From positions 62,001 through 126,000 of the forward strand of contig NZ_BAWH01000001.1 in the NCBI RefSeq assembly GCF_000586435.1: a stretch of 64,000 bases of DNA. The letters are read 5' to 3'. This document shows positions 53,521 through 64,000 of this stretch, in pieces. The translations under genes were made by a program, and so were the position numbers. A model generated the notes under the pieces. The model was not told the DNA's origin and did not search any database. It worked only from the letters and a program-made list of their open reading frames with translations. Every line of letters begins with the position of its first letter. The stretch's first letter is position 1. Origin of the DNA: Psychrobacter sp. JCM 18901 (lineage in GTDB: Bacteria; Pseudomonadota; Gammaproteobacteria; Pseudomonadales; Moraxellaceae).

Positions 53521-54760
53521 ATGAAACCAATAAGTTACCTGAGTCAGCATGGACTGATTCACAGGCAGCTGGTTCTCAACTTCAGCAGCCTAAGCAATCT
53601 AAGCAATCGCTCAATGACAATGAATATGGCGATGATACGCAACAGACAAAACAAGCTAGTAACGATGCTAGCTATAATCACGACAGCTCGAATGGCGAAT
53701 ATTCGCACCATCTGGCAAAAGACACGTCTTCGCAAGACAGCTATTTTGGATACAAAAGCGCCGACAAAAGCCCTAGGGCAAAAGAGTCAGCTATGAGTAA
53801 CAACGAGATAAGCAAAGATCTAAAAAATAGCAATGAGGACAATGATGACGTGGCTAGAGGCTACAAATCATCTGGCTATAAGTCATCGCAAAATAAGCAG
53901 CCACGAAAGCTAAATGAAGATGAGCCATTAATGTCGGGACTGTTAGAGGATCAAATAGATAATCTAAACAATGGTTCTGAACACGCCATCGACGCTGAGC
54001 AAATGAGTAATGCATCAACAAACAATTCATCTTATAAAGAAATACCGGAGCGCATATTTATGAATGGACTGATCAAACATACAGGCATTGCCTTAGCAAT
54101 TATTATACCGTTAGCAGCGTTCTCAGCCTATGCGGCCACGCCGCCAGTAAACATCGCAACTAATAACACGGCAGCTAATGGCATGTCTGATGATGCGATG
54201 AGCGAGAAGACCACGACTGATGTGCTATCGGTTAAGCCAAGCGATATTATTCATAAATCTGCAAGCACGCCAACTACTGTAGATAGTGTAGATCTGAACA
54301 CCTATGCAGGTACTTGGTATGAAATCGGCCGTTTGCCGATGTATTTCCAGCGTAAATGTGCTGGTGATGTGACCGCCAATTATGCTCAAAAAGATGACGG
54401 CTCAGGAATCACGGTTACTAATAAGTGTGTGAGCGAGGACGGTTCAAGTATCGTGGCAGAGGGTTTGGCTAAGCCAGTCGATGAAAGTGGCAGTAAACTA
54501 AAGGTGACATTTTTACCAAAGTGGATTCGTTGGATTCCAGTCGGCCGTGCTGACTATTGGGTACTGGCACGTGATGCGGAGTATAAAACTGCGCTAGTAG
54601 GAACGCCTGACAAAAAATACTTATGCTACTAGCACGTTCGCCAAATATCAGTCAGGAAACGTATACTAAATATCGTCAAATTGCTCAGCAGCAAGGTTAT
54701 GACTTAAAAGAGTTTACATTGACGTCGCAGAGCAACCAAACGGTAAGTCTAGCACCATAA
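53521..54760 (+). CDS. Lipocalin (Blc-like) with long hydrophilic N-terminal region, two frame breaks
   Basis: The C-terminal ~160 residues are a bacterial lipocalin: 'VDLNTYAGTWYEIGRLPMYF' holds the GxW motif, with 'QRKCAGDVTANYAQ' and 'GRADYWVLARDAEYKTALVG' following. The frame breaks at 54625 (one G missing); restoring it gives 'YLWLLARSPNISQETYTKY' and a stop at 54758-54760. Upstream, the same frame is open for ~180 Asn/Ser/Asp/Lys-rich residues before a membrane or signal helix ('HTGIALAIIIPLAAFSAYAA'). It reaches an ATG at 53521 only if one A is added near 53525. Alternatively translation starts at 54060 (GGAG nine bases before), giving a conventional exported Blc. Confidence 0.78.
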
Positions 54761-55113
54761 GCGTTATAACTAAGTCTACTGCTCTAACTAATTAAGCCCT
54801 ATAGCGATTATTATTTTATTACGTCTCGAATAAGGCAGCATATATAGCTGCCTTTGTTTTTATTACTAGTTATATATAAGAACTATATAAGAGAATGAAA
54901 CCTATTATGCACGCTAGCTAATCGGTTACTACTGGCAAAATGAGGCGTTTTAGGCTAAAATCTAGGCGATTCAAATACTCTAGCGTCAATAACCCATATT
55001 GATAGTGGTTGATTATCATATTAGAGTCGCCATTTAGAGCATACACGACCTATCTATTTTACACTTCTTCATATTTTATTGATCATACATTACTGACCAT
55101 AAGGATGTTTCTC
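54761..55113. other. Intergenic region lipocalin gene/gap
   Basis: About 350 bases with the terminator at 54832-54863 and the presumed gap promoter; nothing else recognised. Confidence 0.5.
54832..54863 (+). terminator. Rho-independent terminator after the lipocalin gene
   Basis: AAGGCAGC pairs with GCTGCCTT around ATATATA and is followed by TGTTTTTA. Confidence 0.85.
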
Positions 55114-56548
55114 GTGAGCAACGCTGATACCTTACGCCAATTACATCAAGACCACTTGAACAACTACAACAATCAAGAGCAACAAGCGATTGAGCTTATG
55201 GGGCTACTAAATAAGCTCTATAACAAGCAAGACGTACAAGTGACTTTGTTTGGCGAAACGCTAGACTCTACCTCAGTTGGTCAAATACTTGCTTTACATC
55301 AAAAAGTAGCACTACGCGACCATGGCGCCAAAGCTATCGATATTGCTGATACTCTAGCGATGGTAGAAGTTATTTCAGAAAATGCTGATATCCAAGCCAC
55401 TCGTATCGATGTTGGTCAATTGATTGCTAATGATACTGACTTACAAACCGCTCTACAGTCTATCAACAACGCTGGTGCTGTAAACGGCGCCACGGACGTT
55501 GTACTTTACGGTTTTGGCCGTATCGGTCGTATCTTGACTCGTCTGTTATTGTCACAAGCGTCAAGCGCGAAAGGTCTACAACTAAAAGCGATCGTTGTAC
55601 GTCCAGCCGCTGCTGGTGATTTGGCTAAGCGTATCTCATTGCTTGAGCGTGACTCAATCCATGGTAGATTTTTAGGCGGCATCAGCATTGATGATGATAA
55701 TAACGGCATGATCGTTAACGGTCGTTTTGTACAAGTTATCTATGCAAAAGACCCAAGCGAAATCGACTATACTGCTTATGGTATCGACAATGCTCTTGTT
55801 ATCGATAACACAGGTATCTGGAAAGACGAAGCAGGCCTTGGTAAGCACTTACAGTCTACTGGTGTGAAAAAAAGTGTTGCTAACAGCACCTGCTGGCGGC
55901 GATATCAAAAACGTCGTTTATGGCGTGAACAATGATACCGTTGGTGATGATACGATCGTTAGTGCTGCTAGCTGTACGACCAATGCGATTACGCCAACGC
56001 TGAATGTATTGAATGATGAGTACGGTATTGTAAATGGTCATGTAGAGACTATTCACTCATTTACCAATGATCAGAACTTGGTTGATAATTATCATAAAGC
56101 AGACCGCCGTGGTCGTAGTGCTGTGATGAACATGGTTATCACCAGTACTGGTGCTGCAAAAGCTGTTGGTAAAGCATTGCCAGAATTAAATGGTAAGCTA
56201 ACGGGTAACGCTATTCGTGTACCAACACCAAACGTCAGCTTAGCAATCTTGAATGTGAATCTGAAAACTGCTCCAGCAAGCGCTGATGCGTTGAATGAGT
56301 TCTTGCGTAAAATGGCTAACAGCAGCACTTGGCAGTCGCAGATTGCTTATACAGATTCTACAGAAGCGGTATCAACGGATTTCGTTGGTACGACTCATGT
56401 TGGTATTATCGATGCTCAAGCTACTATTTTGACTGACAACCAAGCTATCGTATATGTTTGGTATGACAACGAAGTAGGTTATAGTACTCAGGTATTGCGT
56501 TTGGCGACGCAAATGGCCGGAATCAGCTACGCTCAGATTCCAGCATAG
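55114..56548 (+). CDS. gap: Glyceraldehyde-3-phosphate dehydrogenase, long form, one frame break
   Basis: About 477 residues against ~335 for standard GapA; roughly 130 helical N-terminal residues precede the NAD-binding start 'DVVLYGFGRIGRILTRLLL'. The catalytic Cys lies in 'SAASCTTNAITPTLNVL', and 'SFTNDQNLVDNYHKADRRGR' and 'YVWYDNEVGYSTQVLRLA' are conserved. The frame breaks at A7 55867-55873; A6 restores 'TGVKKVLLTAPAGGDIKNVV'. I choose the GTG at 55114 because AAGGA lies eight bases before it. The long form is known in gammaproteobacteria that lean on gluconeogenesis, such as Acinetobacter. NAD versus NADP use is not determinable. Confidence 0.92.
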
Positions 56549-56669
56549 ATTACCAAATACAGTAGAGCAATAACGTCATACCAAGTATAGTAGCGCTATC
56601 GTGTCATAAAAATGGCGCTGCAGTAGATGCTACTTTAAATAGCTTGGTAGGACTTTAACTGTCATACTT

Positions 56670-56704
56670 AAACACCCGATAGTCCGATTGATTATCGGGT
56701 GTTA
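56670..56704 (+). terminator. Rho-independent terminator after gap
   Basis: AACACCCGATA pairs with TATCGGGTGTT, with a short tail (ATTGT). It lies about 120 bases past the gap stop. Confidence 0.7.
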
Positions 56705-56823
56705 TTGTCATAATGGGCACTAAGTAAAAGTAGACTTTATACAGTGCTTATTTTGACGCAACAACATAGCAAAACCCCAAAATACAACCGTTGGTTGTAA
56801 CCAGTTTATAGACTGGATTGTGA

Positions 56824-58044
<1,221 letters not shown>

Positions 58045-58122
58045 GCTAGTATGCTTGAGCAGTTATATTTGAATTGTGAATTTAATCCCTACAATCAATT
58101 GATATGAAAAAAAGGAGTTTAT

Positions 58123-59297
58123 ATGGCAGATGACATAGCAAACACGATGGAAGAAGCAAGATTTGTTAAGCAAACTCGCAACTTTGATATTCAGCGCGTT
58201 ATTGTCAAAATTGGTTCATCACTATTAACCAATAACGGTCGAGGGCTGGATCGTACTGCCATATATGAGTGGGCAAAGCAGATTGCTAAGCTGCACAAAA
58301 AAAAGGCGTTGAGGTACTGCTAGTATCATCAGGTGCTGTTGCTGAAGGTGTGGTACGTATGAACCTTGAGGAACGCCCTAAAAAACTAGCAGCACTACAA
58401 GCCTGTGCTTCTATTGGTCAAATGGGGTTGATTGAAACATGGTGGTCAGCTTTGATTCAGCATGGTATTCAAAGCTCGCAGCTACTGCTAACTCATGATG
58501 ACTTGTCTAATCGTAGTCGTTATCTCAATACGACGGGTGCGCTGACCCAGTTATTAGAATGGCGCGTACTACCTGTTATCAACGAAAACGATACCATCAC
58601 GATTGATGAGATTAAATTCGGTGATAACGATACCTTGGGTGCGATGGCAGCCGCAATGGTTAATGCTGATTTGTACATCATCTTAACCGACCAAGAAGGT
58701 GTCTTCACTGATAACCCACGTGATAATCCTGATGCCAAGATGATTCGCCAAGAACGTGCAATGGCGGATTATTTATTTGATATTGCAGGAGATGGCGGTA
58801 AGCTTGGACGCGGCGGTATGTTGACCAAAATCCGTGCTGGACGCCTTGCTGCTATGGGTGGCTGTCCTACCGTTATCGTCAGCGGTGCTATCGATGACGT
58901 TATCACCCGTGTGGTTTCAGGCGAAGCGGTAGGTACATTGCTGACGACTAATGACGAAGATAAAATCATCGCGCGTAAACAGTGGCTAGCTGCGCATCTA
59001 CGTATGTCAGGTAGCTTGGTCGTCGATGCAGGTGCTGCAAGAGCATTGACTGAGCACAATAGAAGTTTATTGCCAGTGGGTGTTGTGGAAGTGCAGGGCG
59101 GTTTTGATGAAGGTGATGTGGTAGAAATCATTCATCAAGATACTGGCGAACGCATAGCCGTTGGGCAGGTAAACTTCTCATCGAATGATGCGCGCCGCGT
59201 CGCTCGTGAGCGTACCGAACAGTTCGATAAGATCTTTGGCAGTAGCGAAGAACGTGTGGTCATGGTACATCGCGACAATCTTGCATTAACTGTATAG
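58123..59297 (+). CDS. proB: Glutamate 5-kinase ProB, one frame break
   Basis: First step of proline synthesis, phosphorylating glutamate; feedback-inhibited by proline in the family. The amino-acid-kinase domain shows '[19 protein letters not shown]', '[10 protein letters not shown]', 'INENDTI', '[20 protein letters not shown]' and '[13 protein letters not shown]'; a C-terminal PUA domain follows ('[20 protein letters not shown]'). The frame breaks at A8 58297-58304; 9 A (or 6) restores 'AKLHKK' into '[12 protein letters not shown]'. The restored length of about 391 residues is slightly longer than usual because of the leader. AAGGAG lies before the ATG. Confidence 0.94.
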
Positions 59298-59391
59298 CGC
59301 TTTTATATAACCTTTTTTTTATTCAACTTATTTTATCCAGCACAATATCCATTTATAAATATTGATATTGTGCTGTTTTGGAGATTTGTAC

Positions 59392-60530
59392 ATGAGTGCT
59401 TCAGACGGTAGTAACTCGGTTCAGCAACAGTTTGCACCTTTAAAAAAATGATAGATTGCTACGTGCATTACGTTTTGAGCCCATTGATACCACACCGGTA
59501 TGGATGATGCGTCAAGCTGGTCGTTATCTGCCAGAATATAAGGCCACTCGTGCTGAAGCGGGTGACTTTATGAGTCTGTGCAAAGATACAGACCGCGCTA
59601 CTGAAGTGACTCTACAGCCATTGCGCCGTTATGATTTAGATGCTGCTATTTTGTTTAGTGATATTCTAACTATCCCTGATGCGATGGGATTGGGCCTATA
59701 TTTCGAAACAGGTGAAGGCCCTAAATTTAAACATCCCATTCGTGAGCAGGCTGATCTTGATAGATTACCAGTGCTTGAGCCAAACGACTCTCTAGATTAT
59801 GTAATGCGTGCCGTAACCAGCATTCGTAAAGCATTGAATGGTCAAGTTCCATTATTCGGTTTTTCTGGCAGTCCGTGGACATTGGCTACTTATATGATAG
59901 AAGGCGGTAGCTCGAAAGATTATCGTTATACCAAAGGCTTTTTGTATAGTAACCCTGATTTTCTACATCAGTTATTAGACAAGCTTGCGACGTCAGTTAT
60001 TGACTATTTAGATGCCCAAATCGTTGCTGGCGCTCAAATTGTACAGATATTCGATAGTTGGGGCGGGGCGTTAGGCCATCGTCAATTTATCGAATTCTCA
60101 CATATTTATAATAAACGTATTGTCGCTGAACTAAAAGAACGTCATCCACAAGTACCTGTAGTGCTATTCACTAAAGGTGGTGGGTTATGGCTTGATATTC
60201 AGGCTGACAGCGAAGCGGACGTGTTAGGTTTAGATTGGACGATGCCGATTGATCGTGCGCGTCAAGTACTGACTAAGAGTCAGCGTCAATTGACTAAGAA
60301 GCATAAAAAAATTGCAAAGCAGCAAAGCTATCCAAGGTAACTTAGATCCAGCGACGTTATATGGTTCGCCTGCGACTATCCGTTCTGAAGTGAACGCCAT
60401 GCTTGACCGTGCTTACGCTGACGGTGAAAAGACTGGTTACATAGCAAACTTAGGTCACGGTATCACCCAATGGGTTAACCCTGACAATGCCAAAGTGTTT
60501 GTGGATGCAGTACACGACTATAAAATTTAA
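59392..60530 (+). CDS. hemE: Uroporphyrinogen decarboxylase HemE, two frame breaks
   Basis: Decarboxylates uroporphyrinogen III to coproporphyrinogen III in haem synthesis. '[20 protein letters not shown]' with 'AGRYLPEY' is the family's first signature, '[20 protein letters not shown]' the second, and '[12 protein letters not shown]' lies near the end. Frame breaks lie at A7 59442-59448 (A6 restores '[15 protein letters not shown]') and A7 60305-60311 (A6 restores '[16 protein letters not shown]'). The restored length is about 378 residues. GGAG is eight bases before the ATG. It lies between proB and argC, with no other haem genes nearby. Confidence 0.94.
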
Positions 60531-60667
60531 GAGTCAGAATATTTAGAGAGTGATTCTGTCTTTGTTCTGTATTTGTGGAATTGAAAGATTTGTAGAACTG
60601 CATGAGTTACAAGCAAATATAGAATCTATCAGTGCATATTTAGTATTTACCAAGAAAAGGGTGTTTT

Positions 60668-61736
60668 ATGATTTCAGCAGCGATCGTCGGTGGTACAGGC
60701 TATACGGGTATTGAGCTCATTCGCTTATTATCTGCTCATCCTGAGGTTTCTATTGATTTATTAACTTCTCGTAGCGAAGCTGGCACTCGTGCTGATGAAA
60801 TCTTCCCAAGCTTACGCGGTGTGTCTGACATCGTTTTTAGTGACTTGGGTGATAATACGCTTGCTGCATTGCAAAAATGTGATGTTGTATTTTTTTGCGA
60901 CGCCGCATGGTGTTGCAATGAAGCAAGCTGAAGCGCTTACACAAGCTGGGGTTAAGGTCATCGATTTGGCTGCTGATTTTCGTTTGCAGTCACTGACTGA
61001 CTTTGAGCACTGGTACAAACAGTCACATGCTTGTCCTGAACTGTTGAAAACAGCAGTCTACGGTCTACCAGAAATCAATCGTGACAAGCTTGCGAATGCG
61101 TTACTAGTAGGCAATCCAGGCTGTTATCCAACCACTGCGATTTTGGGTCTAAAACCAATTATCGAAGCCCAGAATAAACAAGCAGAGCGTTTGATCGAGT
61201 CTCGTATCGTTATCGATGCAAAATCTGGTGTGTCTGGTGCAGGTCGGCAAGCATCACTTGCACTCAATTATGCTGAGACAACAGATAGCTTTAAAGCTTA
61301 TAGCGTCGAAGGCCATCGTCATTTACCAGAAATTGAGCAGGGTGTTGCACAGTTATTAGACAGTCAGTTTACACACCGTATTCGCTTTTTGCCGCATTTG
61401 GTACCGATGATTCGGGGCATGCTAAGCTCTATTCATATGGAGCTTACCGATGCTGGCGCTGCTATCGATTGGCAGCAAGCGTTTGAAAATAGCTATGCGT
61501 CAGAGTTGTTTGTTGATGTCATGCCAAAAGGGCTTTATCCAGATACGCGCAGTGTTCGTGCTAGTAACCGTTTACGTATTGCGGTACATCAGGACAATGA
61601 GCGCGCTGAGCTAACAGTTATCGTCGTTCAAGATAACTTAGTCAAAGGTGCTGCTGGGCAGGCTGTGCAAAACATGAATGTGATGTTCGGTTTTGATGAG
61701 TCAATGGGGCTGAACTTTGCACCGATTGTTCCTTAA
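60668..61736 (+). CDS. argC: N-acetyl-gamma-glutamyl-phosphate reductase ArgC, one frame break
   Basis: Reduces N-acetylglutamyl phosphate with NADPH in arginine synthesis. 'AAIVGGTGYTGIELIRLLSA' is the nucleotide loop and 'LLVGNPGCYPTTAILGLKPI' contains the catalytic Cys. The frame breaks at T7 60890-60896; T6 restores 'CDVVFFATPHGVAMKQA'. The restored length of about 355 residues is normal for the type 1 enzyme. The next gene is a DUF6776-like protein, as in Pseudomonas. Confidence 0.95.
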
Positions 61737-61839
61737 TATCAACGACTTCATATTCCAATCATTCACATTTGCGGTGCTAGGTATTGATTATAAATTCGGC
61801 TATAATGACTTGCCCTTACCCTTAAGAGATACTGTCTAA

Positions 61840-62705
61840 ATGCGTGTTCAGCTCGTACTACGCTTTTGCTCACAGCCAGCACGTCTATCGTGCAAAGACT
61901 CGGTTATACCTAGCTTGGAGCGCAAACAGCATTCCTTTAGAAATAATAATGTCCCTATAAGTGGTATTGCTAGCTCACAACGCGGCGCTTCTACATTGGT
62001 ATTGGCACTGTTTGTAGTGGCAGTATTAGTGACAGCGGTGGTTGGACTGGTATTCGGTCATAAGCTTGGCTACCAACGTGGCTCCATTCGATGGAAACAG
62101 AAGCTAAGCAAGCAATCATCGATAGCACTGAAGCGACACAAGCACTAGAAGATTTGCGCCTTAGCAATAAGATAGCTACTAACCAAGCGGCAACTGCCAA
62201 ACAAGAACTGGCTATCAGTTTGGCTAATTTAAAAGAACTGCGTGAAAGCCAGCAAGAACTAACAGTAGAAAATAAACAAGTGTCACAGCTCAATGAGCTA
62301 TATTCAGATGTCATCCGTGAGAAAGGTGGTATGCCTTTACAGGTATTAGGTGCCAAAATTTCGCCATTACCTGAAAATGCTTTTGAGTATGGTTTTGATA
62401 TTGGGATGCTAAGTAGCGATGGTCAAGCCAAACGCTTAAGGCCTGTATTGACGCTACTTAACAATGATGACCTTGTAGAAGTACCACTTGATCCTGCATA
62501 CCATATGATCGAAGGTATCGTTCGGATACGTGGTCGCTTTGTAATGCCATCAGGCTTTAGACCATTGCAAGCAAAACTGACTTTGCAAGCTGGTGGTCAG
62601 AAAGTAGAGCAATTGTATGACTGGAAGCTCGGTGATAGTGTGGATAACATGCTACCATCGCTCCTAGATTTACCAGAAGTTGATGAAAGTCCTATCGTAC
62701 CTTAA
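61840..62705 (+). CDS. DUF6776-like membrane-anchored coiled-coil protein, one frame break
   Basis: About 288 residues restored. A basic N-terminal region precedes one membrane helix ('TLVLALFVVAVLVTAVVGLV'), then 'GHKLGYQRGSI', a coiled coil (about 80 residues rich in Ala/Gln/Glu/Leu) and a globular C-terminus ('PLQVLGAKISPLPENAFEYG', 'IVRIRGRFVMPSGFRPL'). The frame breaks near 62090; one added base joins the halves. The anchor-coil-domain layout and the place after argC match DUF6776 proteins. Function unknown. Confidence 0.7.
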
Positions 62706-62856
62706 TTACCTCATATTTTAATGAAATACTCAGTGACGATGCTGTGGTTGAAATCAAAGCACAATGACCTTAATTAGTGGTTGTGCTTTATACCATGCCT
62801 TATCGCCTGCCTTAACATTCTCTATCTTAAACTTACCTTATAATTATATTTTGATT

Positions 62857-63264
62857 ATGATGAAAAAAATGATATCACAAGCCACGCCAACGGTTGCTGA
62901 TTGGCACTTTCCCAATATGCCTGCTCATCGTGCACAAGACGGTGATACCGATGGCGAAACGTCACCGCAAGCAGATGTATTGGTCGCAGAGCCTGAAGTA
63001 GCCAAACCGCCCATGTATGCGGTCGTTATGTACAATGACACTACACGCCGATGGAGTTTGTTGTATACATATTGCAGTCAGAATTTCGTCATAGTATGGA
63101 TTCTGCAGTTGAGATTATGCTGACCATTCATAATAGCAGCAAAGGCATTGCTGGCATTTATCCCAAAGATATCGCCGAGACTAAGGCCAAAAAAAGTAAA
63201 TAGTCTGGCACATCGTGAAGGCTATCCCTTATTAACCCAAATCGAACCGCATCAAGGCGAGTAG
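62857..63264 (+). CDS. clpS: ATP-dependent Clp protease adapter ClpS, two frame breaks
   Basis: N-degron adapter that brings substrates with N-terminal bulky residues to ClpAP. The conserved core reads 'YAVVMYND' then 'YTPMEFVVYILQSEF' after one base is restored near 63040; an A7 at 63189-63195 must be A6 to give 'AKKVNSLAHREGYPLLTQIE' and a stop at 63262-63264. The restored length of about 135 residues is longer than the usual ~106 because of a 45-residue acidic leader; the true ATG among those at 62857, 62860 and 62869 is uncertain. clpA follows 640 bases later. Confidence 0.9.
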
Positions 63265-63900
63265 AGCAATTTATTAGTTTCTTGTACTGATATATGGCTC
63301 TATTAAAGTTTTACCTACTGTTCCTTATTTCTAAGTAATCCTTCTCAAAGCTCACCTTTATAGTGAGCTTTTTCGATTTTTCAGTCATTCCCCTTATATA
63401 CAAGTAGAATCTTTTAAAATAGATTTATTATCCATAGAGTCTTGATTTCTATAGCGAATAACCCTATCTATTAAACAGCCTATTCAATAGTCTTAGACTA
63501 AGTATCTCAGTTAAACTTGCTAAAACTCTGTCATTTCTAGCTTCTAAAATATCAATCTCTCTTTCTATCTAATCAGTTTTTCAACATTTAATATTCGTTA
63601 TTAGAGTTGTCGCTACTAGCTTGTAGCACGCTTTGATACATTTTAGTCTGTGTTAATAGATTGACTCCGTTGAAGTATCGTGTTGATATAAAGAAAAGCG
63701 GCCATGGATAGTTGTGATTACTGTTGGCTGATAGCGAGATTATAGTATTTAATCAATAGTCTACCGCTCACCTCATTTATTCATGACTTCTAATAATACG
63801 AATATAGCCCTTGAACAATTCATCTACCGCCCTGATTTACTTACTAACTCATTCATAAAACTATCAATTATAAAGATAGATATAACCGTAGGAAGTTGTT
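63265..63900. other. Long non-coding spacer between clpS and clpA
   Basis: About 636 very AT-rich bases. It contains the terminator at 63347-63378 and presumably the clpA promoter. I see no tRNA, repeat array or credible ORF; a 45-codon frame from 63783 has no supporting features. Confidence 0.55.
63347..63378 (+). terminator. Rho-independent terminator after clpS
   Basis: AAAGCTCAC pairs with GTGAGCTTT around a seven-base loop and is followed by TTCGATTTTT. Confidence 0.85.
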
Positions 63901-64000
63901 ATGTTAAGTCGTCATCTTGAAGTTTCTCTACGTTTAGCAATGACGCTTGCGCGCCAAAAATCGCATGAGTATCTCACTGTTGAACACCTGCTTTTGGCCT
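63901..64000 (+). CDS. clpA: ATP-dependent Clp protease ATP-binding subunit ClpA, 5' part only
   Basis: The first 33 codons only; the gene runs past the window. 'SLRLAMTLARQKSHEYLTVE' followed by 'HLLLA' is the start of the Clp N-domain that docks ClpS. A GTAGGAAG site lies a few bases before the ATG at 63901. Confidence 0.92.
   Translation, partial: MLSRHLEVSLRLAMTLARQKSHEYLTVEHLLLA

Noticed and set aside
60531-60565. Weak inverted repeat after hemE considered as a terminator
   Set aside because: The stem is interrupted and lacks a clear T tract; hemE and argC may be cotranscribed.
63783-63920. Short ORF just before clpA
   Set aside because: About 45 codons, overlapping the clpA start region out of frame, with no family features.

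Overview
The window looks like a chromosomal housekeeping segment of a Moraxellaceae gammaproteobacterium, most probably Psychrobacter. This is inferred from the moderate-to-low GC, the Asn/Ser/Asp/Gln-rich low-complexity tails on envelope proteins, the pyrH-frr-uppS-cdsA-dxr-rseP-bamA-lpxD-fabZ-lpxA order, the lptD-surA // amgK-murU divergent pair, and a cyanide-insensitive-type cytochrome bd operon with a DUF2474 small protein. No complete mobile element, CRISPR array, prophage or defence island was seen.

Layout. 1-1123: end of a PfpI/DJ-1 protein, a ribbon-helix-helix protein and tRNA-Leu(UAG). 1342-4590 (minus): ntrBC nitrogen two-component system. 4726-18249 (plus): rimO, then pyrH, frr, uppS, cdsA, dxr, rseP, bamA, lpxD, fabZ, lpxA (ribosome recycling, isoprenoid and phospholipid synthesis, outer-membrane assembly, lipid A). 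18549-24979: an NSS-family Na+ symporter, tgt, a SOUL-type haem-binding protein, asd and a membrane EEP-family protein. 25459-32358: surA and lptD facing amgK and murU (OM biogenesis and cell-wall sugar recycling). 32546-35270: bd-type quinol oxidase. 35722-42105: a large lipoprotein lipase, a TPR-like secreted protein, coq7 and an LplT-like MFS transporter. 42588-51153: tamA and tamB, followed by a possible MITE and Fur-regulated hemP. 51935-64000: Nudix/ThiE-like fusion, lipocalin, gap, obgE, proB, hemE, argC, a DUF6776-like gene, clpS and the start of clpA.

The dominant anomaly is about forty single-base frame breaks in roughly 25 genes, many of them essential (frr, dxr, rseP, bamA, fabZ, asd, lptD, hemE). 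Most lie in A/T runs that read 7 or 8 where the protein frame needs 6, 7 or 9, or in short G/C runs that are one base short. In nearly every case the protein continues perfectly in the next frame. I treat these as consensus/sequencing indels, not pseudogenes, and annotate each gene over its full restored span. Restored protein lengths below assume correction of each indel.

The biological points worth a second look are: no skp between bamA and lpxD; very long low-complexity extensions on TamA, LptD and the lipocalin; a possible 169-bp MITE behind tamB; candidate Fur boxes before hemP and the SOUL gene; and several 15-18-bp tandem duplications.
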